A stretch of DNA of 64,000 nt, from the NCBI RefSeq assembly GCF_000237925.1, contig NC_031502.1, positions 15,488,434-15,552,433 of the forward strand. The letters are read 5' to 3'. The translations under genes were made by a program, and so were the position numbers. Source of the stretch: Schistosoma mansoni. Its lineage: Eukaryota; Platyhelminthes; Trematoda; Strigeidida; Schistosomatidae. Positions 13,501 through 27,300 of this stretch are shown in pieces. Position 1 is the first letter of the stretch; each line of letters opens with the position of its first letter. The notes under the pieces were generated by a model. The model searched no databases and was not told the origin of the DNA. It was given only the letters and a program-made list of their open reading frames with translations.

Positions 13501-13962
13501 ATTAACAATTAACGTATTGGGAATAAAAAATGAAGAATAGTAGAGTAAGAGCTTTTAATTTGTTGTGAACAAGTCTCGTAAAATGCCGAGCTATGCGGTT
13601 TCCTGTAGCTCTTTAAGAGCTTGGACATTTTTACAAAGCTTTTTAATTTATATAGAAGAACCATGATAGTACATCAGGTTCGGCACTCTTACTGCCTTTG
13701 ATGAATTAATTTTAAGTGTATGCTGTAAGACAAACTTCAAGTGTCCAACTTATTCTAAGGTGTACATGTAAGGAATTGAGTAAAAGTACCTTCCTGTGAG
13801 GTTTATGATCAAGTTAGACGATTAAATATCTTTATCAGGTAGATCATCACCTAAATAAAATTTACTAGGCTTTTGAAACGTATGTAAGGGACAGTATTTC
13901 ACTAACATGGTTTTGTGAATTTTTGCTGAGGAAGTAGTCATAAATTGTAAATGAAGGCTTAC

Positions 13963-14064
13963 ACGTAGTTGTATGTGGACAATTTTAGAAACAATTAACT
14001 TCTCATGGTTTTCAACAGCTTCAATAGTTTCATGAGTCATGATGGGATTCCATTGAAATGTTAG
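13963..14064 (-). CDS. Exon-like block of an unidentified minus-strand gene
   Basis: 34 codons in phase 0 between a CTTGACAG acceptor and a GTAAGC donor. It encodes LTFQWNPIMTHETIEAVENH and EKLIVSKIVHIQLR, an ordinary helical-looking composition. The open frame continues past the donor to 13822 with a less protein-like sequence. No family recognised. It could be an upstream exon of the gene carrying 2981-3285, or a chance frame. Confidence 0.38.
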
Positions 14065-15411
14065 CTGTCAAGTAAAATTCATGGTTAAACATCTTTCTTC
14101 TTGAGCGCTGGTACTAAACTTATCGTTAAATTAATGTAAGGCTTCTGATAGGATTCTTTCTATAATTAAAAACAGGAAATTTGTACCTACTTTCGTATCA
14201 GTAATTGTTTCAGTAAACGAAAGTGATGTGCTTTGATCTTATGTATATAAAGCTTCAAAACAGCGGCCTGTTAAAAACGATGGGACGGTATCCAATTGAA
14301 AGATTTCTTGTTAACATTTAGGTGATACCAACATCTGTACTGTTTGAAAAATTTTCAGGTATAAACTTCTAACAGTCAGGTAATCTATCTTTTGTAGATT
14401 GGTATGACATTTTTTATGAAATAGCAACAACGACCTGGTTGCTTTAATGGAGAATTCCTCTCCCAGATCTGAGTAACCATTTGTCTTCTGTTTTTGAGTG
14501 ACACTAGCTATTGCTAAGTAAGTTACAGTTCTGATAATGCTCTATCAATTCTAATTACCTTTCTTCTTAAAAGAATCACAGGACATATTTTAATTTGGCT
14601 TTGATTCTCTGTAAACATTTCTGGAAACATACACAGAGATGTTCTAGTTTGATAGATCTTTTTACTTTGATACGCTAAACCGTTGAGAGACCGATTGGTT
14701 AGGAACGCCATATGAATGACCTTAACTTATTCAGCCGGAAAGTTAGTTGGAATAACTCAATTTACTTAGGTAACAATTATGTTAAGTAGCACAAATCCTA
14801 GATTCAGATATCTTTGTCTGCTATTTTCAAGCATAAAACTGTTTATAACTGGTATTCAATTTATATATTTATGTTTCCACTAGCGTGCCGATATTCGTTT
14901 AGTCCTTAATTTGGGTTATTAGGAGTACAACTATTTGACAAGAAAGAATATTGTTGTTTCAAGAAATGACAATAAACTCGACTTTTTATTATTTCACAAG
15001 TAAAAATGGAAAACATTACATGATCTAGAAAGAAGTCAGACATCTACGTATATTGTCAAGGGATATTTTGTGTAGGAGAAATTTACGTTTTGAATACATA
15101 AGTGAGGTGTTATGACAAAACTGAAGCACGGAAGAGGGATGAAGTCTAGCCATCACTATTAATTCTTATTAAAAGAATGTATACTGTCTTTATTTGTCAG
15201 CAGCAAACACTAACTTATTATAACTTTTCTCGTACATAACAATAGTACTTTTTATACTATGAAGTCTTCTGTTTTGTAGATTGATGTATACGTCGTAAAA
15301 CTTCGAGTGGGCTTCATCATGGTATAAGTGGGACCAATTAACAACCCAAACTTGAAACCACGTTTTTGAATAATGATATATCAAAATGAGCCTCGTAATG
15401 AAAGGGAAAAG

Positions 15412-15413
<2 letters not shown>

Positions 15414-15455
<42 letters not shown>
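15414..15455. repeat. (TA)n microsatellite
   Basis: About 20 TA dinucleotides. Overlapping open frames on both strands translate it as alternating Ile-Tyr and are artefacts. Confidence 0.98.
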
Positions 15456-15457
<2 letters not shown>

Positions 15458-18159
15458 TCGATGTTCCTATGCTTGAATACCTGTTGTGTTTTCATATCTG
15501 TATTTCTAAGTACACATGTTTCGTAGGCACAGAATGCAGTAAACTGTTTAACAAGAAAATTATTTTTGACAGATTTACAGGTATCTTTGTTATAGGTAGA
15601 ATAAAGTGATTAAGAATAAATCAACATTTCGTATATATTCCATAGTATCTTCAATCCATAACTTTTTCGGCTGTAAAACACCTAAAACAAGCGAGGAAAT
15701 CAACGTTTCCACACTGATTCTTGCTTTCATTTGGGAATTTATATGTTTTTTTACTTAATGACGGTTAATATCACTGTTGATAAGTGACATGAAAACTTTC
15801 ACTCTTCACCTGGATATTAATTTTTAGGATCAAAGAGATGTCAATAAACTATTCTTTATTTATTAAAAATTAACAGAATTTCCTTAAAATACTCCGCCAG
15901 TCTGAATATTTGTTAGAAATTCCATTCATATTAGGTAGATTAGTTTCACAATTCCAAATGACACCATGTTTGTTAACTAACATACGATTAATATAATTAA
16001 TTAATCTTGGAGTATTTATCAGGTGGATTATAATATACATCACATTTCGAGTCAGTTGATGCCTGGTTTATGTTAGTTGTGATATTATTATCATTACCGT
16101 TACTATCATTATTATTACCAATATCACTGATATTATAAAACACGAATGTTCATTATTTACAGTATTATGTCATGCAAACTAGTATGAATGGGTAATATCA
16201 TATGGATTTCCGGTTGATTGTAGTTGGTGTGATGTAAACGAACTTCAAATAAACATCGGTAATACTGAATACCGAATATCAGGTAAAACAGGTTTCTAGT
16301 ACATGTGGATAATTGTACGTCTAATAAATTGTCTAGACTTTATTGACCGATAATCAGCTGAAGTTTACGGGTTAGTAATGACTAACAAAGGTAGTTCAAC
16401 AATGACTATTTCATATTTTAGCGAATAAAACTATGTTATTTAATAAAGACTTAGACAGCTTACGTAGGTCTATCAGTAGCTTACAATGTGGATAAATATG
16501 ATTCAATGTTTAGTTTTTGTATTGAGCATTTTAAAAAGACATGCTTATAATTCCATTTATCGCCATACTAATTCATACGTTATATACCCCTCTAGTTTCT
16601 GAATAATTTGAAGTTTTTTCACGTGTACGTTTGGGAGTGTTACTGTTTTCATGTAAATACTGTTTGATTGGAGACTATTTAGGTAGGGTATTTAATTGTA
16701 GCCGAAAATGTACTGTTAGAAAAAATCCCACTCTATCAGCTACAACAGCACAAACATTGAAGTGATTATGTTTACTTATTTATATGTTTCATATTGGACG
16801 TTTTATTAATATGCAAAGAACTTTTTGTGACGACTCGAAGGTCATTGACCACATAAAAACTACAAACGTTTTCCCACTTTTCATCTAATCATCTTACTAT
16901 TTGTTTATTTATCGACGATAATATTTTTTTCATTTGAAGACTTTCGTATAACTTTAAAAAAACTAATCACATTTACAACGTATATCAATAATTTATCCTT
17001 TAATATAAATACTACCCAGCTGAAATATTTGTTTGATATTATAACTTCAAACACGCCGATTAAGTAATCTAAACGGTTTTAACAATGAGGTGAAATTAAC
17101 TTGAAACGAGTTTTTCCCAGATTTTCTACCTCATATTTTACCTGGTCAGATCAAAACATTGTACCATTCACTACACCCTATTATTATTATACTGTAATAA
17201 CTCAAATTTCCCCGACCATTTTGACGTACACGTGGAATACAGCAAAAGGTTAGTAGAAATGAATTACTGAAGACTATTTAAGTACTTATCAGTTGATAGA
17301 TATTTATCTTTGTCCCCTTGCATCGGTCATGGTAACCACTGATGACTACACAACTTTGTAGAATAAATAACATTTTGTTATAGTTCTCTTATGTGCTTTT
17401 TTGTAACAAAATCAGTGGTAAAATGGCAAGTAGAAACTATAATCTTAATACTCTCACTTAATAAAAATAATTCGCACTTCCCATTCTCAAGATTGCCAAA
17501 TGGTTTGCTGTGTTGTATATATAAGATAAGATACAAGGTTTAAACTCAACATTCAACTATATGGTTTAAGTACTTTTCGATCAATATATAGATGGTAAAA
17601 TATTCACAATTGGCTGATCAGTGCATTCACAGATTTATCAATAAGTTCAGGGTATAATGTAGTATGTTATTTTTGGAAGTAAGAAATTAGATTAACATGG
17701 TGCCGTGAGGTTTATTTAAATCCAACTCTAAATGATTTCCCATGTAGTTCCACGTAAATCTATGAAGCGAAACTTCCAAAATAGTACGTTTTTAACAAAC
17801 AGAAAATTTATCATTCATTTCAATAATATTCACTTATACTGGAATATTTATTTATCCATAAATAGATCAGTTTGGACAACGTAATTATGCGATGTGAATA
17901 AATACTGGAAAAAACAGACAGTGGTATAATTACTTTTAAATTGCCGCATTCGTGTTCGTGAAAAGTAGAATGGCATGTAATAATCAACATGATAAATTTA
18001 AGGCGACTTTGTTGTCAGGCAATAGAAGTAATCATGTTTTTTTTCTTCATTATTTTCTATAAACAGCTATCAGGTGAAATCACAAATTTTCAACTTTGTA
18101 ATTAACTTTCTATGTATGATAACGTGCCCAAGTATTGGTTTGTAACTATTGTTATTATT

Positions 18160-18230
18160 ATGACTACTACTACTCAGTCAGTCAGTCAGCTACAACAACA
18201 ACAACTACTACTACTACCACTATTACTAAT
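18160..18230. repeat. Compound microsatellite (ACT/CAGT/ACA)
   Basis: Short runs of ACT, then CAGT, then ACA, then ACT triplets in succession. Confidence 0.85.
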
Positions 18231-20110
18231 TAATCTCCATTTTACAGTCTCAGGGCGGTGGAAATATATCATATTGTAATAAATTAGCTATTTAAATTCC
18301 CATTTCTATGATTCGATGTGAAAATATTCGGGAAAATTTATATATTATACACGCATCAAAACTAAACCAATCAAAATGGAATTCTCTTCCTAACACAAAG
18401 CATAATCGACACTAATATAAAGTAGATAATGTTAAACAATCGGTCAAAAAGTCACCGATATATATATTGTATATTTAGCCAGAGTGTATTTTGTATAATT
18501 TGTTTCATGTAAATTTTATCAATATGAAAATGAGTTTCTCATACAAATATGGATTTCAGTGCAGAGTTGATATCTTAACAATGTCAGTAAGCCGGTTTCA
18601 AATATTACCGCTTTTAGGAACCCGTGGAAAAATATCTTTAAACTCGTGTTTATTCTGTACGCATGAATTCGAAAATTTAAGCGAAATCCATGCTTGTTTG
18701 ATCATAATTGTAAATCCAGCAAGCTTGAGATATTTCAAAACAATCAAGTGAGAAATGTAAGATTGAATGAAAATTTTATTAGAAAAATATATTACATACT
18801 GTATTCATAAGCTACCATCGATTACCAAATGTGTTATCTTGCATGAAAGTTGCGAAATGAAATGAGAAATAAAGCTATTGCCTAGAAATGAAGTACTGAA
18901 AATGAAATAAGTTGGTGAAGTTATTGATAGTTTATCTAATTTGTATGATTGAACTGGAGCTTTCAATTTGTCATGCAGATACTAGTAGTAGAATGTTTTG
19001 CATACAGTTTTAAATTGAAGGCAACTCTGGTTGTCTTTTAAGTGTAGTGGCAAGAATATGGTTGATAATAATTTTGTTGTACAAATATATTCATTTTTAA
19101 CATAGTATCTTATCAGATGACTGCATTAATTCTGGATGCGCGTCATGAGTTAATGTCTTGAAATCATCTACATTTAAAATTAATTAATGTAAGATGACGT
19201 TTGTTATTAGGCTTTATTTAAGCAGAATAAATCAACTGGTTTGTCAGTAGAATTGAACGAGAACTTAATACGTATTCCTCACATGAACCCCAAATATAAA
19301 TGTGTTTTCAAAAATAAGCAACACTAATTGTTGAAACTAAACAAACAGAATTGTCTCATCTGCAAGAAGATTAGGAATAACAGATGTTGTTTGCAATTTT
19401 TCTACTTAAATCAATTAGAATCGTCAATTCGCATTTAATTTAATATGATGAATACACTAGGAATGTTAAAAAAAACTTTCCGGAACTGAGACGCTTATAG
19501 CATATTAACTAGGAGATTCAGTCTTTGTCTAAGATAATATTAAAAGTAAACAATCCAGGAGAATTGTGATTGTTAATTCGAATCATGTAGAGAGTCTAAA
19601 GTAGCTGAGCTGGAGTCTTCAGGTTTCTAATTGGAATCAACATAAATAATAATGTATGATAGTATAGTTCACAGTGACTGAAACGAGTTCTCACTTTATT
19701 GTTTATTTCATATATTTACAATTCATCATGATCATTTGCCTTTCCATCTTTTATTACTTGTTACATTATTTTTGATACCACAGATAAATAGCCAGACTCC
19801 TCAGCCTAGCTGAGCTTTTTATGTTTGATAGACGTTACTACTTAGATAACGCTAATTTGTATGCTGGTCGGATAAATGATGTGTTTTGAACGAAAGGCTT
19901 TTTAGGTACTGATAGCACGGTGATAATTTCTTTCGCAAACTTGTATATACTAATATTTTCAGAAAACTCTTCTATTACCACTAGTCTGAAATTCAATGGC
20001 AAGCGATGCAAGAAAACAAAGATTTCATAGAGCTAGACTTATCAGTTGAAGAATAAAGAAATTCATCAAATAAACCTATCCAATTTTATTATTGTTGCAT
20101 ATGATATTCA

Positions 20111-20422
20111 TTATGGTTTGATCTTATTCGGAACTGAATAGATATTCCATCCTAGTAAAATCTTAAGCAGTGGGTAGTTAAACCAAGGATCGAAGAGAGC
20201 ACCTTGAGACTTCTCAGAGGATCCTGAACAGTGAGAGTAATGGATGCCCACTGATGAGGAGTCACAAAACAGAAGGAAGAAACTATTCAGCTTTCCCTGG
20301 CTTCTAATGGCACTCCAACTGAGATCAATCCATAAAGAATATGACTTACAGATTAACTTCAAAAAAATCCCTTCATGCTTACTACATGTATTGTAGTGTA
20401 TGCTACTTACATCGACATACAT
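20111..20422 (-). other. Unassigned 103-codon open frame, probably repeat-derived
   Basis: The frame contains FFLLFCDSSSVGIHYSHCSG and WFNYPLLKILLGWNIYSVPN, and overlaps another open frame (20403-20639) on the same strand. The Cys/Ser/Trp-rich composition and the paired frames look more like a dispersed repeat than a gene. It lies just beyond the 3' end of ACSL. Confidence 0.25.
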
Positions 20423-21240
20423 TAGTAATATGTAACATCAGAGGTAGAATTCCTGAGAGTAGAAGGTTGAGAAGATTGAATAGAAGAGGATAGGAATGAA
20501 AACAAAGGGTGATTGTAATAACAACAGGAATGAAGGAATGATGAAGACTGTAAGAGACGATTGATGGAAGATGTGGAAATGAAGTATTCAATGTATGATT
20601 TTCATATTTTACCGAAGAACTCTTTAATTTTGCACTCAATAATTAGATGTTCCTCCCCACTAGATTTCTTCGTTCACTACTATACAAGTTCCCAAGATTG
20701 CTTCTTAACTAAGGGGAATTTTAGCAATAGAGAGATGTCGAGTTTTCTCAGCTTACAGTTGTGTCTTCAGACAAAGTAAAAATAACAAACGACAACTTTC
20801 TTAAGGGCATGATATTGGACAACAAATGTTACCAAATAATGAAACTAGATAAAAAGTAAGGAAAATGAAAAATCGTTTCTTCCATACAAGCCTACATGGG
20901 AAATAAAAAGGGAATAAAAAATACTTCAAAAAAATCAGAAAAATAATGTTATTTGAGTAAGAGAATTACAGAAGTCAGGAAATTTAATATTAGTTTATGC
21001 CATCATCATTATCGTCTAAAAGTTATTAATAGTTATATGAATACCGAACAGAATATTAGAGAAATAAATAAATGAACAAACAGAGCAGAGACCATCATAA
21101 AAACCAGAATGCAAGAAAAATAATGATATAGCTCGGTATTCTGAAAATAATCATATATCAAAAAGTTATGAAGTTATACAAGAAACATATGATGAATATA
21201 ATAAAGTTCGTGTCAAGTATGCCAGTTTTGAATTCTCATT

Positions 21241-21396
21241 CTATTTATGATTTTCCGTAGACATAATTTCGTCACATAATCTGTTTATAATTTCGGAATA
21301 TACCTTTCTGGCTTTGTATCGGGAAATCTTGAGTGTTGGAGTGAGCAACCCATTTTCTATTGTGAAAGTTTCATCAGTCAGATGGATTTTCTTCAA
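21241..21396 (-). CDS. ACSL: ACSL terminal exon
   Basis: 51 codons and TAG after a TTTTAG acceptor. It encodes [20 protein letters not shown] followed by [13 protein letters not shown], matching the [16 protein letters not shown] motif near the ACSL C-terminus. It ends with a short divergent tail after the point where vertebrate proteins stop. I saw no clear polyadenylation signal just downstream. Confidence 0.93.
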   Translation of the reverse strand: MKKIHLTDETFTIENGLLTPTLKISRYKARKVYSEIINRLCDEIMSTENHK

Positions 21397-24300
21397 CTAA
21401 AATCGTGTTTTTTCGGTACAAAATGAATATTGGCTTGTAAGATTCGGTATTAAACTAAGTTAAAAGAATGATCACCTAAAGGTACAATATGATTATGCAT
21501 TTAGTAAAACATAATATTCATTTTAAGGCCAAAGATTTATGTAACTAATAGATATACGGGATTGCTTTTAATGAGTAACTGAGATTCTAACATGATAGGG
21601 AAAATGGAACAACGACTCGAAAACATTGAATTGCTTGAACAACTCAATTATTATTCATTGGTTTAAATTACAATGTATTTCATTTGAATGGCTGATGTAT
21701 TACTTAACTACTGTGAGGTAGACGGAAGGACTATGCGTAATGCTAAGTTGATTTTCACTAACTTCTCTAACTAGCTCATTTAACTGTTCCATCTTTCTCC
21801 TATTTCCAGCCTAAAGACGAATCAGTGTATGTACCTTAAACATCGTCTTTTTTTCTAAAGGCATATATAGCGGTTTTGTTAAACTAAATAAATGCTGTGA
21901 TTCTTAAATTTTTCTTGGCAGAGACTCTTTTACTTTTAACACACAAAAGTATGTGGGAAGATAAAAAACCTAAGAAGTTTGCACGTTCATGTCAAATAAA
22001 CTCCACCTGATTTTACTGACTGTCATGATGCTAGATCTAAGGAAATAAACGTTTTCTACTGTATTCAATTTCAGATTTGAGAAATGGCTCGTAATCTACT
22101 ATTAATAATGCTGATCATATTAACACTCTTCACATAATCTAACAAAAACAACTTACTTTTTCAAATCCTTTCAGAAATCTTTGATTGGCAATTTGATCCA
22201 AAACATTTAAATATTTTCGATGGATAATTTCATGTTGACATAAATCATGATCGGATAAATTAACCAATCCAGGGTCTGTCTTGCTAAGTGATTCACGTAA
22301 TTCGTCGAAGTTTGGCACTATTATAGCTACAGGATAAGTGGATTTAGGATTGGCATCAATAAAAATTTGACTAATTAGACTACAACTTTGATAAAGTGCT
22401 TCCAGTCTTTCTGGCGCTACATATTCACCTTGAGCCAACTTGAAAATACTTTTAACTCGATCAACCAACATCAATGAACCTTCCTAGAGTGGATAAAATA
22501 CAAAATGAAACATTACATAAAGTTCATAGTATGATTAGCAACATATTTTAATTACGATTACAAAAATTGTCAGTGATCACGATCGAAAGTTTCATGAAGC
22601 AAACTACATATTTATATGATCCTAGTTGTTACTTAATAACACTTTAAACATATGGAAAAATATTTATGAACCGACGAAATGGTTCATAGTGAGAAAATTA
22701 TAAGATTCTGACAATGAAAGTTGGAAGACGATTTCATTTGCTCATACAATATACGAGAAATAAGGTAACATACATTATTACACTAACTTAACTATACTTC
22801 ATTTTTAACTGGTAAATTACATGCCTTTAGGTGTAGTTCACTACAAGAAATCAAAGTAATAAATACTATCATAGTTAACGAGTCTAAGATTTTTACTACT
22901 GCTTTATTGTAAGATAATCGCGTCAAACCTAAGATGAAAAATTATCAAGAAAAACGAATCAGCTTTTGAGACGATGAGGAATTTCAGGAAATATTTCAAC
23001 TAACTTTCAGGCCATTTAGAGGTTTATTTAATATCTAACCAAAAAATGAAAGCAGTGAAACATTGACCTGTCAGCTTTCAGGCGATAGTAATAAGTTTGC
23101 CAAGAATTTTAGATAAAATTACAGAGATTTAGTGTGATACGTTAAGAAGTAATAGTGAACAATAAAATATCATTTGGTCAGATTCTATAGTAAAAGTTTT
23201 CTTCTTATTTCATTATATCAATTGCTACTATTCGATCTCAAATAAACATTTTATTGTGTATATAATAAAATTGCCAGAAGATTATTGACTGATTTTGGAA
23301 CATCCCGTGAGAATTCGCGGTGAGACTATGGTTCATGGGCGACCTTTGAGCAACGTTAAAATGACCTTGAGAATGTCCACCTACTTACTAGGGCTAAATG
23401 AGGATTAGCGTGAAGAATAAGGATTATGTTTACGATTGATGGTTATTGTTAGGAATTAGATTTATGGCTTTCATCAATAACTGACATCAGTTATAATGCC
23501 GAATTGCTATTTAGACAAATGTGTGAATGAATTTCGCGCAAAAATCCAAGACTTGTTATTCTAAATCTTATTGGTTCGTCCGTATATTATAGTCTCGCCG
23601 AATTCGCTATAGTTTCGAAGTGGAAATTAATGTGATCAATAGTACACGATTTAAAAATCACTTAACATCCAAGCACTACTAAAACTACTTTCACAAGTAA
23701 TAAAATGTAGAAAATCTTCTTCATTGATGATCTCATTCGGACAAATTTTTACACTTACTGTAAAACTGGCAGCTCTGGAATAAGCAACTACTGCACAGAA
23801 TTCATCACAGTAATCATCACGAAACAACCTCGTGCACACAAGCACAACTTCGTGCGACGAACCGGATATATATTGTTATTTATAAATTTTACCTAAACCA
23901 CTGAATTATAATCTAGTCTTCTAAGTGTTTGGTGTTTCCCTACTGACCCAGCTTTCTGGAGTAAACTTTTCATGTGATCATCAGATTTTCACTGCTAAGG
24001 AGTTCAATATTAGGATGACCTAGCTGTCCTATATCTTGTTAGTGTTCGATGATTTAATCGATTTGTGAGGATCAAACACAAAAAGTAATCGATTTGTCAG
24101 TTTTGATTTTCGAATAACAAATCGGTCGTCCAAGTAAATGTTAATGACATGCAAACGTTCAAAAGTAGAGGATAAATTGGAATGAAAATGAATACATTTG
24201 AATTTTTACTAAATCTGATTTTTCGCAGTGTTAGCGGGATATAGATTGGCTATTTCTTAACCAATTAGAGCTAGTGGATACTTAGAGAAAATTATAATCT

Positions 24301-27300
24301 TCTTATGAAAAATTACAAACAGACTAACTTTTGTCTGATTATGATCTTACTTCGATCCAACATTATTTGGAACATAATTACGTTCCTGTTCAACCATGTT
24401 CTGATTTGGGGACTTATTGAGTAAAGCAGTGTCCAAGATTACTAAACTATAGAGAGTAGCTGGGTCGTAATAAGAGAAATCATAACATGGAATGATCGTT
24501 TTGATAGATTTGCTAAGAAAAAACATATCATACAGAAGTTAAAATGACTACTAGCATAAAAAAATGATATCCTTACTGAGGTCCATTCTCCTATATCTCC
24601 AGTATGTAACCAACCGTCTGAGTCAATTAGCAGTGCTGTATTTTGAGGATCTTTGTAATAGCCTTTGGTGCATCGCTTACCTTTCACACATATCTACAAA
24701 AAAAATACCCTAAACTTTGTTTATATTTAACATTTAACATTTATAATCAAAGCTACAATATGAACACTAATTTCAATCCTATCAACAAAATACCAGTAAA
24801 TTTTTTTAAGTTGGGGAAGAAAGAGCAAATGAAAATGATTACTGAAAACAAAGAATGAAGCAATAGTTTCATACAAAACAACAAACGTTACACTTTAGCA
24901 AAGAATCAAAACACAGAGACAGATAACATGTTGATCAAGGAGATTTCATTGCATTTTACAAATATAGTTCAACGTGGATGTAGTGTTTAAAGGCCAGAGT
25001 AATCATATTCTAACAAAATAATCAAAGTTGTAGATCACCTAGGTCGAATGTTAATGGAAGAATTTCCACAAGCACTCAGCCAACAATTTTTATCATACTG
25101 CCTTAAAAGACAGATTGATGATTCTGTTTTCTGAAATTAAAGCAGAATGAACGCACAAATTTTATAAATCTCAGTACGTACATTGGTTGGAATGTCAATA
25201 CATTTTCAAACTTCATATAATGACATCATTTCGACAATTCAAAATTGAGCCACTCAACATAGAAGATATAATTGTCCCTTCAGAGACTGAATGAAACATT
25301 GAGTATGTTTTCAAAATAGTTGTAACACTTCTTTGGATTTCATGGAAAATCGTGAAAAACTTCATCACACGAAGTGACAAAAATGAGAGACAGGCTCGCT
25401 TCTTCAATTTCATTTCATATTTCATGGTGAATCAACCAAATTTAAAAGATTCAGAAATCGAACACCAAACACCTTTTAATATTGATGTTCGATGAAATGT
25501 ATTCATAAATACATACTGTGAATGTTCAACGTTGACTGTCGAGTAATAATACTTAAAATAGTTTAATGTTTCTGTGTTCAGCTTTCTAGATGTACACTAA
25601 AACGTTTCATATACAAAATAAACACTTACATATATCTAATCAACAGTTCATATATAAAGTATTACGTTTGTTTTACTGTATCCTGAATAATTCACCACAA
25701 ACATTCTATAGTCAAAACTATATAAAGGTACATTTTTAATGAACGTTTACTTTATTAAAAAATGTACCACATAGGAAATTAAGTTATCAACAGACACGAA
25801 AGCTCACCTCTCCTCGATTATCTCTTTTGACAACAAGACCTAAATCTAATACGTCGGCCAATTTGACTTCTACACCATAAGCAACTGCACCCAAAGCACC
25901 AATGCGAAATTCTCCGACTAAAGATACCGTTACAACTCCCATAGTCTCTGTGCAACCAAAGCCTTCGACAATCTAAACATTTTAAAGATCAGTTTTAAAG
26001 TTACTAACAATTAAAAAATAAAACGTATCAAATGTGCCTGGAGACACTAAGTGACAATTCGGTAAATATGTATTCCACACTCACTTCATGTTATTTGATA
26101 AATTTTATTTATGCAACGATCGTTAAAAATGGTTTCATCTACCATTTAAACCTACTAAAGTGAATGCACTGTCATTGTTAAATATTTTTTCGACAATTAC
26201 TAAAAATCCCTGATATATTCCTTATAACATACTGGATAGGTCCAAATATGCTATCAGTTAAACAATGGATTGATAATGAGAGTTTGTTACTATATTTTTT
26301 ATATAAAATTTTAATAGCTACAAATATGTGAATCAATCTCCTTCACTATTTCTATTAAAAGATGATAAAATGAGATAAATGATAAGAGAAACTTGAATTA
26401 CTAAGATGTGGAAGGGTTTTAAATTGAACGTAACTAAGAAATACGTGTTTATACTTGGAAATTTACATTGTAACTCATAAATGTCGAAGTTTTATTACCT
26501 GACGTTCATCATCTATCAGAAGATCTGTTATCAATATTTGACCAGATACTGATACCCATGAACTGTGACAACACTGAATTTTGCATATTATGTTGCGAAT
26601 CACGTGTTTCGTAAACATTTTGCAACCATTTTTAAGAAAGTTTTTCGTTTATCAAAAATGTAAGGTGTAATATAATTTTTACTTGCCAACTTCAGTTGGT
26701 GCACTAACTAAAGTACTATTTAACATAGAACCTTACCAATATGATGCGATTTCATACAATAACAAGCGAAACGAAAAAAATATCTAGTTTTCAAAAGCAA
26801 TAATTGCTTACTATTAATAATCAGTGCTTATCGACTACATTTATGATGTTCAAGTGAAGTCTAATGAATCCCATTCATTAATCAAACAGATAAATTGGTT
26901 ATCTAAAAGTTAAGTAGTTATAAGGACCACATTTAATGATCTTCTACAAATTATACAGAACATTGAAAATAGCTTTAACGACTGCAGTGTGTGTGTGCAG
27001 CCTAAAAACTGTATAAACTTTATACCTTGTGGAGACTGTCAAAACTCGAAATACATTAACTGTTTCATATGTAAAAATACCAAAACAATACTAGTTTGAA
27101 TGAATGTATATATACAGATTTGGCTTACAAGTCCATTAAATACAGCACGCATAAACTGTGTAATCTCGGGCATCAAAGGAGCACCGCCTGTTATTATTCC
27201 ACAAATACGTCCACCAAGAGCTTGGCGAAGTTTTTTAAAGCAAAGAGTGTCCAAAAGACTTTGATGATTAAATTTCCCCCTAATGAAAAAGAAACTGAAT

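Larger units (their letters stand above)
3787..13962. other. Gene-poor AT-rich stretch
   Basis: Apart from the microsatellite, hairpin, tandem repeat and the unassigned frame at 10249-10590, I see no convincing exon or element. A run of nine G at about 7700 stands out. Could be intron of the minus-strand coiled-coil gene. Confidence 0.5.
14065..21240. other. Gene-poor AT-rich stretch 3' of ACSL
   Basis: Microsatellites and the repeat-like frames at 20111-20639 are all I can name. The open frames at 14523-14711 and 18491-18751 have no recognisable similarity or splice context. Confidence 0.5.

Noticed and set aside
15190-15609. Open frames on both strands over the TA repeat
   Set aside because: Translated microsatellite (alternating Ile and Tyr).
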